Shown here in pieces: positions 8,801-16,374 of a stretch of DNA of 64,000 bases (position 1 is its first letter; each line of letters opens with the position of its first letter). The notes beneath the pieces were generated by a model that saw only the letters and a list, made by a program, of their open reading frames with translations, ran no database searches and was not told the DNA's origin. The stretch is from Xanthobacter tagetidis. Its GTDB lineage: Bacteria > Pseudomonadota > Alphaproteobacteria > Rhizobiales > Xanthobacteraceae. The position numbers and the translations under genes were made by a program. Location of the stretch: NCBI RefSeq assembly GCF_003667445.1, contig NZ_RCTF01000019.1, forward strand, positions 1 through 64,000, written 5' to 3'.

Positions 8801-9907
8801 CGCATCGAGCCGGTCCGCCTGAGCGATGTCACCGGCCGCTGGCAATACCATCTGGCGCGGCACTACACAGAGCAGATCTTCACCGGAACCTGGGACGTGC
8901 TCATCGACGAGCCGGCCGAGGTTGCGGCGGGGGACATCTTCCTGGGGGCTGACTTCCACACCGACGGCATCGCGCACGCCGCCCGTGCCGGCTTGTTTGG
9001 GGAATGGCGCCAGCGCGGGGTTCGGATCAGCTTCATCGTCTACGACATCCTGCCGCTGACGCTCCCCAACTGTTTCCCGCCATACGCCGAGCCGACGCAC
9101 CGAGCGTGGATGCTGACCTTGAGCGAGATCGCCGACGATCTCGTGTGCATCTCGACCTCGGTGGCGAACGAGACGAAGGCGTGGCTGGAAGCCCATGCGG
9201 CGCATCCCGAGCAATTGCCGGCGATCCACCCCTGGACGCTGGGGGCGGACATCGATGCCTCCCATCCGACACGCGGCATGCCGGACGACGCGGACGCCTT
9301 CCTGGCCATGATGCAGGCCAACGACAGCTTCCTCATGGTCGGCACCCTGGAGCCCAGGAAGGGCCATCTCCAGGCGCTGCATGCGTTCGAGATCCTGTGG
9401 GCCGAGGGCAGCCAGGCGAAGCTCATCTTCGTCGGCAAGGAAGGCTGGCGCGGCGTTCCGCAGGAGGACGCGCAGAGCCTGCCGGAACTCATGGACCGGT
9501 TGCGCCACCACCCGGAACTGGGCAAGCGCCTGTTCTGGCTCCAGGACACCAGCGACGAGTTCCTCGACCGCATCTACCAGGAGGCGGACTGCCTGATCGC
9601 CGCCTCGCTCGACGAGGGGTTCGGCCTGCCGCTGATCGAGGCCGCCCGGCATGGCATTCCCATCATCGCCCGCGACATTCCCGTGTTCCGCGAGGTGGCC
9701 GGAGGCTGCGCCACCTACTTCAGCGGCCATGACGGCCCGGCGCTCGCCACGGCGATCGAGGCTTGGCTCGCCGCGTTCCGCGCCGATCGTCACCCGAAAT
9801 CATCGCAGATGCCGTGGCTGACCTGGGCCGAGAGCGCCCAGCGCCTGAAGGAGATTCTGGCGACAAGTAGCCGGACCGACCTGGCCCGGAAAGTCTCCGG
9901 CCAATGA
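5840..9907 (+). CDS. fused methyltransferase / coiled coil / double GT4 glycosyltransferase
   Basis: A 1355-residue protein. Residues about 45-190 form a class I SAM-dependent methyltransferase (LDIGCGRGEW at 49-58, then FHVVEHL). Residues about 250-400 are a heptad-rich Ala/Leu/Glu segment, probably coiled coil. Residues about 512-905 are a GT-B, family-4-like glycosyltransferase (FVAPLPPERTGIADY, RGETSAAALDCLAYG). Residues about 951-1340 are a second GT4 domain (FVDVSVLARND, LEPRKGH, DEGFGLPLIEAA with the E-x7-E pair). No membrane segment is seen. It likely extends and methyl-modifies a surface polysaccharide. ATG at 5840 is preferred over an in-frame TTG at 5801; neither has a strong ribosome binding site. 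Bases 7640-7860 are strikingly AT-rich. It is coupled to the next gene by ATGA. Confidence 0.82.
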   Translation: MTHSKWFMDHYRTFEDKYRGSAELIRARLSTYLPLLEDIGHGEAGRTALDIGCGRGEWLRLLVESGWSATGVDANPSMLEEAAAEGLPVVAAEAAAFLRGCAASSFALVTAFHVVEHLTRADLADLLAEIERVLVPGGVVILETPNPENLTVASWSFHMDPTHVAPLPPHLLTFLVQSAHLQGVAILRLNSQTSRLEKEPTGSALLGLFGDSPDYSVIASKPGGDGRAAEAVPRFVAAHTEPSPADLGRLAREIGALHKAVARTEDLAAGVDLLKAETAALKDTTAALSDANRSLASEIADLQSAKAKLEADLAAAREASDQWRTQVAALADRLLGNEKLTAGIAGLRISDDRLRERIDRGLESVNDRIAAELHAVQQSQHGLDSDFLTLRLRHEELASLPLLKLLTRARKARRALKWKIKDAFRREAPLRAGLRRVDRLITRPIRDLRDSIRPPRARALAPDLPAAPARAAPHGLLQSVGERLATRRLAHALDSLRRSIRSDDRPTGSKPRLAFVAPLPPERTGIADYSAQILPELTRYYDIDVVVDQEAVSDEWVRSHCAVRTPAWFAAHAASYDRVLYHFGNSPFHTHMFNLLEQIPGVVVLHDFYLTDILNYIENNYEPHNSLTQALLTSHGYSAVLDRLSQDARDTSEKYPANFSVLSQAQGVILHNTFARDLAAQFYPEYDTTPWNIIPLVRFPASTAIKQEVRRILGFSDDDILVCSFGFIQHSKLSHRLLDAWLQSDLAHDPRCHLIFVGHMPRDAYGDEMHRTIERANAGGRIRATGFVKGDDYHHYLRAADIGVQLRGSSRGETSAAALDCLAYGLATIVNANGSMAELPTDCVVQIADAFDTSELIDALTELCTNSDLRRDLGRRAAAHVSKNHSAAEIAKKYGEAIETSAAAAPTLHSMPALVDLARRMVADGEDDDESIRRVAERLCRQGRLPRPCHRLFVDVSVLARNDLRSGIQRVVRGLLLELLKAPPAGYRIEPVRLSDVTGRWQYHLARHYTEQIFTGTWDVLIDEPAEVAAGDIFLGADFHTDGIAHAARAGLFGEWRQRGVRISFIVYDILPLTLPNCFPPYAEPTHRAWMLTLSEIADDLVCISTSVANETKAWLEAHAAHPEQLPAIHPWTLGADIDASHPTRGMPDDADAFLAMMQANDSFLMVGTLEPRKGHLQALHAFEILWAEGSQAKLIFVGKEGWRGVPQEDAQSLPELMDRLRHHPELGKRLFWLQDTSDEFLDRIYQEADCLIAASLDEGFGLPLIEAARHGIPIIARDIPVFREVAGGCATYFSGHDGPALATAIEAWLAAFRADRHPKSSQMPWLTWAESAQRLKEILATSSRTDLARKVSGQ
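7636..7862 (+). other. AT-rich patch inside the first glycosyltransferase domain
   Basis: Within a GC-rich gene, about 225 bases switch to AT-rich composition. I counted only 19 G or C in 7681-7740. Codons such as TTA, ATA, AAT and TAT, rare elsewhere in the window, cluster here. The reading frame stays open and the protein sequence remains glycosyltransferase-like, so this is coding sequence and not an insertion. It may be a recombined segment. Confidence 0.7.
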
Positions 9908-12075
9908 CGGAGATCACGCGCGCGCGCGGACAACGCGACACGCCTCATTCTCGCCGTCCGCACCATTGGATGACGGTTTCGAAAGTTCTCGGCCCTCTGT
10001 TCGCCGGAGCGATTGGGGCGGCCATCGCGTTCGCGATCTTCGACCCGGGCATATTGCTTGGCTCAGCACAGTACTGGAATCAAATCAGCGGCGACAATTC
10101 AGCATCTCTGATCGGTTACTATGCGCTCGCCCACGACGCCTGGCGCTGGCCGGTTCTGCAGACCGAGCTTATAAACTATCCCGCAGGCGGGAATATCTAT
10201 TATACCGATTCAGTGCCATTGATGGCACTGATCGGCAAGCTAATTTTCAAGGAAACGGGTATATTATACCCATATTTCGGCCTCTGGATATTCCTAAGCT
10301 ACATTCTTATGGGCCTGTTTGGCTACCTGGTCTTCCGCATCTTGAAGCTAAACACAGTCGCAGCCCTGGCGGGGTCGACGCTGCTGATCCTGTTGCCGGA
10401 ATTCATCTGGCGCCACGTCCATATCGGACTGATCGGGCAATTCGTCATCGTCGCGTTCATTTACGCCTATATCCGACTCACGTCGATCTCGGGCCGGACG
10501 GAAGTCGTGATCCTGGCCGCAGTCCTTCCGTTGGTCATCGCAATCAACGCCTACCTCTTCGTCATGTGTGCCGCCCTGTTCGTGGCGGGGGTTCTGGATG
10601 CCTGGCGAATCGAGCGGATGCCCCTCAAAGCGGTTCTCCTTGCGCTCACGACTACCGTATTCGTGTCGGTTTTTGTTGCTGCCGCCTTCGGCTTGGTGGG
10701 GCAAGGAATCTCGCTTCCGGTGACCGAAGGCTTCGGCCAATTCGCGATGAATCTCGCCTCGCCGATCTGGCCGCAGTACAGCCTGCTCTCGTTCGGCAAG
10801 GGGTTCCTTGATCCGATCGGCGGCCACTACGAGGGATTCAACTATCTGGGCCTCGGCGCCCTGGCGCTGATTGCGCTCTCTGCGGCCTTGCAGCCCGGCG
10901 CGTACCGTCGGCTCATCGGCCGACGCCCCTTCCTGGCCTGCGTCCTGGTCGGCCTGTTGATCTATGCGGCGTCCAGCAAGATCTATTTCGGCCCATATAA
11001 GATTTTGGACATCAACTACGCTTCTTTGCCTATCCTTGATCGAATCACCTCCACGTTCCGGTCGAGCGGACGCTTCTTCTGGCCAGTCGGCTTCGTCTTG
11101 GTGGTCTGCGCGGTCGTCATCCTGTATCGGCGTCTCGGCCCGCGCTACGCGACCCCGCTTCTGATCGGCGCCGTGATGGTCCAGGCCATCGATATCCGGC
11201 CGATGTTCCGGCTCACGTACGCCAACACGGTGCGAGACACGCAGCGGCTCCCGGCCGATCCCGAACTCACCACCGACCTGATCGGATCGCGCAGCGTCCT
11301 GCTTTTCGTTCCGGGAGCCCTATGCGGCATCAACCAAGAACTCGAAATGACCCTCCAGGTCCAGCATATGGCAGCCTGGGCAGGTCGGCCGTTCGATGGT
11401 GCTTATCTCAATCGGGGTGGCATGACCTGCGGCGAGCTTGCCGCCAGCTTCGCGGCCGATCCCTTTCGTGGCTTGAGCAATCCCCGCGCTCTGCTGGTGG
11501 CGCTGAAGAGTTCCGTCGGGCCGTCTGCGATCGCCTATGGCATGGGGGAAGACGTGCGGTGCCGCGAGGGCCGCTACGCCTATTTCTGCGCCCGGGCGCC
11601 GCTCGACGCGAAGCTGGCCGCTTTCGGACGGGATCTGGCCGCGCCGGCGCCCCTGCCTTTGGGAGTCGACCTCAACCCGAGCGGCGACGGTGCCGCCTTC
11701 CTTGGCACAGGCTGGTCGGTGCGATATCCAGTTTTCCGCTGGGCGGAGGGACCTGTGACCACCTTCTTCGGGCGGCTGCCCAAGGAGGCCTGTAAGGAGG
11801 TCCGGTTCAGCGCCGAGATCGTGCCGTTCGGCTTCAAGGGCTACGCTGTCGACACCGCAGAGCTGAGCGTGCGCGGCGGCGGATCGGCGAAACTTGATCT
11901 CGATCGGATGGGACAGCAGAGGATAGACCTCTCGCTGCCGCTGGAGCGCTGCGTCGACCATATCGACCTCAGCGTCACGTTCAAGGATCCGAAGTCGCCC
12001 GAGGAATTGGGCATGAACACCGATCCGCGCCGGGTGACGTGGGGCTTCTTCAACTACCGGATCGACGCCCGGTAG
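9904..12075 (+). CDS. polytopic membrane protein, GT-C/DUF6311-like
   Basis: A 723-residue protein with roughly ten to twelve hydrophobic segments between residues 25 and 430, followed by a soluble C-terminal part of about 290 residues. An early periplasmic loop carries GDNSASLIGYYALAHD and WRWPVL, acidic residues in a layout like that of lipid-linked-sugar glycosyltransferases (GT-C) and of the DUF6311 family. The first residues overlap the stop of the large glycosyltransferase (ATGA), so the two are made together and probably act on the same glycan. No specific donor or acceptor can be named. Bases about 10165-10330 are AT-rich like the patch in the upstream gene. Transport or ligation of the glycan is an alternative to glycosyl transfer. 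Confidence 0.65.
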   Translation: MTEITRARGQRDTPHSRRPHHWMTVSKVLGPLFAGAIGAAIAFAIFDPGILLGSAQYWNQISGDNSASLIGYYALAHDAWRWPVLQTELINYPAGGNIYYTDSVPLMALIGKLIFKETGILYPYFGLWIFLSYILMGLFGYLVFRILKLNTVAALAGSTLLILLPEFIWRHVHIGLIGQFVIVAFIYAYIRLTSISGRTEVVILAAVLPLVIAINAYLFVMCAALFVAGVLDAWRIERMPLKAVLLALTTTVFVSVFVAAAFGLVGQGISLPVTEGFGQFAMNLASPIWPQYSLLSFGKGFLDPIGGHYEGFNYLGLGALALIALSAALQPGAYRRLIGRRPFLACVLVGLLIYAASSKIYFGPYKILDINYASLPILDRITSTFRSSGRFFWPVGFVLVVCAVVILYRRLGPRYATPLLIGAVMVQAIDIRPMFRLTYANTVRDTQRLPADPELTTDLIGSRSVLLFVPGALCGINQELEMTLQVQHMAAWAGRPFDGAYLNRGGMTCGELAASFAADPFRGLSNPRALLVALKSSVGPSAIAYGMGEDVRCREGRYAYFCARAPLDAKLAAFGRDLAAPAPLPLGVDLNPSGDGAAFLGTGWSVRYPVFRWAEGPVTTFFGRLPKEACKEVRFSAEIVPFGFKGYAVDTAELSVRGGGSAKLDLDRMGQQRIDLSLPLERCVDHIDLSVTFKDPKSPEELGMNTDPRRVTWGFFNYRIDAR

Positions 12076-12194
12076 CCACTACGCCTCCCCTCCTGCCTGG
12101 GCGCGGCAAATGAAAAGACACTGCCCGATCCAACGCTGGCGCGAATGGATTAGGGGCTTTCGCAACAGCGCGTCAAAAATGGAGTCGAACAAAA

Positions 12195-12368
12195 ATGAAC
12201 GCAGCTCAGCTCCTCACCGACTACGTGAAAGCCATCGACATCATCGCCCTGCTCGCCCTCGCGGCGCTGGCGGTCGCCGCCTTCTACCGGCGCGAGAACT
12301 GGTGGCTCTGGCTTCTGGGCATCGTCGTCATCGCGTGGGTGGCAGGCCGGCTCCTGGGTCCGTTCTGA
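12195..12368 (+). CDS. 57-residue single-pass membrane protein
   Basis: A short open frame encodes MNAAQLLTDYVKAIDIIALL and onward, with two hydrophobic stretches (about 14-30 and 36-52) separated by YRRENWW, and ends GRLLGPF. It starts at an ATG after an A-rich run (AAAAATG), without a strong ribosome binding site, and ends 15 bases before the FUSC gene. I do not recognise a family. Small membrane proteins often sit beside FUSC exporters (DUF1656 in the aaeX position), but this one does not look like DUF1656. It could be an accessory subunit of the exporter. Whether it is expressed is not shown by the sequence. Confidence 0.55.
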   Translation: MNAAQLLTDYVKAIDIIALLALAALAVAAFYRRENWWLWLLGIVVIAWVAGRLLGPF

Positions 12369-12383
12369 AGCCGGGAGCCGGTC

Positions 12384-14369
12384 ATGACTACCGTCACGCG
12401 CGAACCGGCCGGAGCGCCGGCTGCTCCCGGCGCAGACCGTCCCGGCGCCTGGCTCCGGGAACTGGCGCGGCTCAAGCCCGCGCCCTGGGAATGGGGCCGC
12501 GCCTTGCGCGCCGCAGCCTGCGTCTGCCTGCCCTGGGCGCTGGGCCTCTCCCTCGATGCCATCACCACGGGCCTCTGGATTTCGCTCGGCACGCTGATGG
12601 CCGCGGCCGGCGAGCCGGCCGGCTCCTATGACACGCGGCTGCGGCAGGTGCTCGGCGCGACGCTGATCGGCGCGTTCGGCTTCCTGGCCGGGTATCTCGG
12701 CACCTTGCCCTGGCCGGCGGTGGTGGCGGCGATGACGGTGATCGCCTTCGCCGCCGGCCTCCTCAGCAGCCTCGGCGCGGTGGCCTCCATCGGCGCCATG
12801 CAGGCGCTCCTTGTCGCCTCCATCGCCATCGGCGTGCCGGCCATCGGCTCCTTCTGGCAGGCGGCCCTGCTGTTTCTCGCCGGCGCCGTCTTCTATGCCA
12901 CGGCGCTCGCCATCGAGGGCTTCGTGACGGGCGCGCGGGCGCGGCGGACGACGATTGCCGGCCTGCTGATCTCCCTCGCCGCCCTGGCCAAGGCGCGGCA
13001 GGACCATCTGGGTCATGAGCCCGCGGCGCCGGCAACTGCGGCCCCGGAGGTCGAGGCGGCGCGGCGCGCGGCCGTCGACCGCCTCTCGGCCTTCGGAACC
13101 TACGTGCTCGACACGCGCTGGCGCGCAGGCGGCCGCAACCGCGAGACGGACCGTCTCGCCGCCATCCTTCGCAGCGCAGACGCCGCCTTTGCCGCGATCC
13201 TCTCCGCCGCCGACGGTGCCGCGCTGGAGCAGGCGGCCCACCGCCTCGATGCGGCCGCCGAGGCGATGGTGCATGGCGAGGCCATCGTCCTTCCCCAAGG
13301 CGGCACTGCCGCCCCGCTCGGGCGCGCCATCGCGCGCCTCTGCGCCGCGCTGGGCGATCCCGAAAGCCCGGCGGACGGCCTCGCGCCCGAAGCTCCGCGC
13401 CCGGCGTCGGCGCTCATGGACCGGCTGATGCCTGGGCGCGAAGTGGTGCGCTCCGCCGCCGCGCTCGCGCTGTGCATGGGCATCGCCTACGCGGCGCACT
13501 GGTTCATCACGGCGCCGCACTGGTTCTGGATTCCGCTGACCGTCAGCCTGGTCATGAAGCCCGACCTCGGCTCGATCTTCGCCCGGGCCGTGCTGCGCTC
13601 GGCGGGAACCGTGCTGGGCGCGGCGGTCGGCGCGCTGGCGCTCATGTTCCTGCCGAAAGGGCTAGCGCTGGTGGCGGCGATGGCCGTGTTCGCCGCGCTC
13701 GTTCCCTGGGCGATGCGCCGCTCCTACGCGCTCCAGGCCGTGGTGCTGACGCCCTTGGTGCTGGTGCTGGTGGACCTCATCGTGCCGGGCCCCCGGAACC
13801 TGGACTACGGGATCCAGCGGATAGCCGACACGGTGACCGGCGGGCTCATCGTGCTGGTCTTCGGCTATTTCCTGTGGCCGCGCACGCACCTGCGGCAGTT
13901 GTCGCACGTCTTCCACGAGGCCAAGGGCGCCATCGCCGGCTATCTGGTCGCGATCGCGGACGGCGGGCCGCCGGCGCGGGTCTCGGCGGGGCGTCGCGCC
14001 GCCTATCGGCGCCTGTCCGGCATGCGCGCGCACCTCCAGGCGGCGCTGGCGGAGCCGCCGCCGGCGTGCCACGAGGCGGTGGCGTGGTTCCCGCTGATCG
14101 CCGCCGCCGAGCGCATCTGCGACCGGATCACCGCTTTTTCGGCCACTCCCGTGCCGCTGTCGCCGGCCGACGCCAAGGCGCTGCGGGCGCTGGCGGCGCG
14201 GATCGCCGCCCATCCGGATGATGGCGCCGCCGCCGCCGTCCCCGCGGCCGGCAGCCGGGACGGCGCGCTCGGAGCACTGTTCGACGGCGTCGCAGACGAA
14301 CTCGACCACATGGCGCGGCTCAGGGACGCGGAGCAGATTCTCCTGCCTCCGCGTCTGGCGCTCGCCTAG
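12384..14369 (+). CDS. FUSC-family membrane exporter
   Basis: A 661-residue protein built as two tandem halves, each with a cluster of hydrophobic helices (about 35-185 and 355-505) followed by a soluble region. This is the fusaric acid resistance / aromatic acid exporter (AaeB, FUSC) architecture. The second half contains WFWIPLTVSLVMKPDLGSIF, the conserved FUSC segment, and TVLGAAVGAL. Such proteins move aromatic carboxylic acids or related toxic compounds across the inner membrane, usually with a periplasmic adaptor. No adaptor is adjacent here, only the 57-residue membrane protein upstream. A second FUSC gene with a full tripartite set lies at 19273-21177. Confidence 0.8.
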   Translation: MTTVTREPAGAPAAPGADRPGAWLRELARLKPAPWEWGRALRAAACVCLPWALGLSLDAITTGLWISLGTLMAAAGEPAGSYDTRLRQVLGATLIGAFGFLAGYLGTLPWPAVVAAMTVIAFAAGLLSSLGAVASIGAMQALLVASIAIGVPAIGSFWQAALLFLAGAVFYATALAIEGFVTGARARRTTIAGLLISLAALAKARQDHLGHEPAAPATAAPEVEAARRAAVDRLSAFGTYVLDTRWRAGGRNRETDRLAAILRSADAAFAAILSAADGAALEQAAHRLDAAAEAMVHGEAIVLPQGGTAAPLGRAIARLCAALGDPESPADGLAPEAPRPASALMDRLMPGREVVRSAAALALCMGIAYAAHWFITAPHWFWIPLTVSLVMKPDLGSIFARAVLRSAGTVLGAAVGALALMFLPKGLALVAAMAVFAALVPWAMRRSYALQAVVLTPLVLVLVDLIVPGPRNLDYGIQRIADTVTGGLIVLVFGYFLWPRTHLRQLSHVFHEAKGAIAGYLVAIADGGPPARVSAGRRAAYRRLSGMRAHLQAALAEPPPACHEAVAWFPLIAAAERICDRITAFSATPVPLSPADAKALRALAARIAAHPDDGAAAAVPAAGSRDGALGALFDGVADELDHMARLRDAEQILLPPRLALA

Positions 14370-14459
14370 CTATTCTGGCATCGATCCGGCAGGCGTGGCC
14401 GGCCGGATCGGCGGGGCACGCCCATGTTTCGTATCTAACGCGTTGGGAAGGTTGGCACC

Positions 14460-14942
14460 ATGCACGCACGCACCCTCACCGCCACGGCATTCGCCCTCGT
14501 GCTCGGCGCGGCCGCTCCGGCTTTTGCAGCGGGCCCGTTCGAGTGCCCGACGAAGCCCTTGGAGGCGGCGCAGGCGGCCAAGATCATGGCGCTGCTGCCC
14601 ACGGGCGACGCGTTCGACAAGGTCGACCAGCTCAATGCCGCCGTCACGAGCCTCAAGGCCGAGGGCACCAACCCGGTGCTGGTGATCGACACCCTGATCG
14701 CCGCCTACTGCCCTGTCGTGGCCGCGCAGCCGGGCCTGAGCGACGCGCAGAAGGCGACCCGGGTCACGCGGTTCGCGAGCCGCATCACGCGGACGGTGTT
14801 CGCCCTCGACGGCGCCGACGCGGTCATCCTCGACGTCGCCTTCCCGCCGGCGGTGGTGGACGCCATCAACGCCAAGGCGCGCGCCGCCGGCGTCACGCCC
14901 GAGGCGTGGATCGAGGGCACCGTCACCTCGGCCCTGAACTAG
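14460..14942 (+). CDS. small secreted/periplasmic protein of unknown function
   Basis: A 160-residue protein with a clear signal peptide: a short basic start (MHAR), a hydrophobic core (TATAFALVLGAAAPAFA) and a cleavage site after AFA, giving a mature protein that begins AGPFECP. The mature part has two cysteines (in FECP and AAYCP) that could form a disulfide. It is mostly alpha-helical and has no domain that I recognise. It lies between the FUSC exporter and the ClC antiporter, 90 bases downstream of the first and 42 upstream of the second. The context does not assign a role. Confidence 0.6.
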   Translation: MHARTLTATAFALVLGAAAPAFAAGPFECPTKPLEAAQAAKIMALLPTGDAFDKVDQLNAAVTSLKAEGTNPVLVIDTLIAAYCPVVAAQPGLSDAQKATRVTRFASRITRTVFALDGADAVILDVAFPPAVVDAINAKARAAGVTPEAWIEGTVTSALN

Positions 14943-14984
14943 CGCCGCGCAACGGGCCGGCGAAGCGCCCCGGGGGAATAGCAC

Positions 14985-16373
14985 GTGAGCCCTTCGGACC
15001 CATCCCCGCCGGCAGAGCTGCCGCAGAGCCGGGCCGGCGATGCGCTGTTCTACCTCGTCGCCATCGGGGTCGGCGCGATCACCGGGGTGCTCGGCACGGC
15101 GCTGCACCTCGGCGTCGACCGGGCGCTCCAGTGGCCGGGTCTGCTGCGCGACCACCTCGGACCAGGGGTGGACCAGGCCCAGTTCCTGCTGCTCTCCGGC
15201 CTGATCGCCGCGGTCCTGGTCCTGGTCTCGGTCTGGATGGTGCGCACCTTCGCCCCCGAGGCGGGCGGCTCCGGCGTGCAGGAGATCGAGGGCGCCATGG
15301 AGGGGCTGCGGACGGTGCGCTGGTGGCGCGTGCTGCCGGTGAAGTTCTTCGGCGGCTTCCTCTCGCTCGGCTCCGGTCTGGTGCTCGGCCGCGAGGGGCC
15401 GACCATCCATATGGGCGCATCGGTGGCGCAGGCGGCCTCCGAGGGCCTGAAGCTGCCCACCCGGGAGAACCGCGGCCTGCTCGCCGCCGGCGCCGCCGCC
15501 GGCCTCGCCGCCGCCTTCAGCGCGCCGCTGGCCTCGATCCTGTTCGTGATCGAGGAGACCCGGCGCCAGTTCCCCTACGGGCTGAAGACCTATACCGGCG
15601 TGATGCTGGCGTCCGTCACCAGCGGCATCGTCACCCAGGCGATCGCCGGCCCGCGGCCCTTCATGGCGATGACCGTGCCGGCCATGCCGCTCGAGTTCCT
15701 GCCCGCCTTCGTCCTGCTGGGCGTGGTGCTGGGCTTTCTCGGCGTCGCCTTCAACCGCTGCCTGGTCTGGTCCATGGACCTCGCGCGCGGCATCGGGCTG
15801 CGCACCAGCTTCTATCTGGTGCCGGCGGTGGTGGGCTTCGCGGTGGGCGTGCTGCTGGTGCTGCGGCCCGAGGCCACCATGGGCGGGGAGACGCTGGCGG
15901 TCTTGCTGGTGGCCGAGAACCTGCCGCTCGCCACCATGGCGGTGATCGTGCTGATCCGCTTCGCCATGACCATGGCGAGCTATTCCACCGGCGTGCCGGG
16001 CGGCATCTTCGCGCCGATCCTGGCCATGGCCACCGCCTTCGGCCTGCTGTTCGCGCTGTGCCTGGAACTGGCGCTGCCCCTGCCGCCCGGCGCGGCGGCG
16101 GCGCTCGCGGTGGCGGCCATGGGCGGGCTGTTCTCCGCCACCATCCGCGCGCCGCTGGTGGGCGTGGTGCTGCTGGCGGAATTGACCGGCGCCTATACGG
16201 TGCTGGTGCCTGTGCTCCTCACCTGCCTGTTCGCCAATTTCGTCGCCGACTGGCTGGGCGGCCGGCCGATCTACGAGGTGCTGCTGGAGCGCACGCTGCG
16301 CCTCGACGGGCAGTCCCGCGCGCCCTCCCCGTCCGCCGCCGAGCCGCAGATCGGCGGCTGGGACCAGCGGTAG
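14985..16373 (+). CDS. clcA: ClC-type H+/Cl- exchange transporter
   Basis: A 462-residue inner-membrane protein with the ClC fold. The selectivity motifs are GSGVQ (95-99) and GREGP (135-139), in which E137 is the gating glutamate; GGIFAP near residue 339 is the third. The sequence FVIEETRRQF places a glutamate at the internal proton site (E203 of the E. coli protein), so it should be a proton-coupled antiporter and not a channel. It has no CBS domains and the usual bacterial length. It starts at GTG 14985 behind GGGGGA. Such antiporters help in extreme acid response by exporting Cl- against protons. Its stop is one base from the end of the convergent hydrolase gene. Confidence 0.9.
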   Translation: MSPSDPSPPAELPQSRAGDALFYLVAIGVGAITGVLGTALHLGVDRALQWPGLLRDHLGPGVDQAQFLLLSGLIAAVLVLVSVWMVRTFAPEAGGSGVQEIEGAMEGLRTVRWWRVLPVKFFGGFLSLGSGLVLGREGPTIHMGASVAQAASEGLKLPTRENRGLLAAGAAAGLAAAFSAPLASILFVIEETRRQFPYGLKTYTGVMLASVTSGIVTQAIAGPRPFMAMTVPAMPLEFLPAFVLLGVVLGFLGVAFNRCLVWSMDLARGIGLRTSFYLVPAVVGFAVGVLLVLRPEATMGGETLAVLLVAENLPLATMAVIVLIRFAMTMASYSTGVPGGIFAPILAMATAFGLLFALCLELALPLPPGAAAALAVAAMGGLFSATIRAPLVGVVLLAELTGAYTVLVPVLLTCLFANFVADWLGGRPIYEVLLERTLRLDGQSRAPSPSAAEPQIGGWDQR

Positions 16374-16374
16374 C

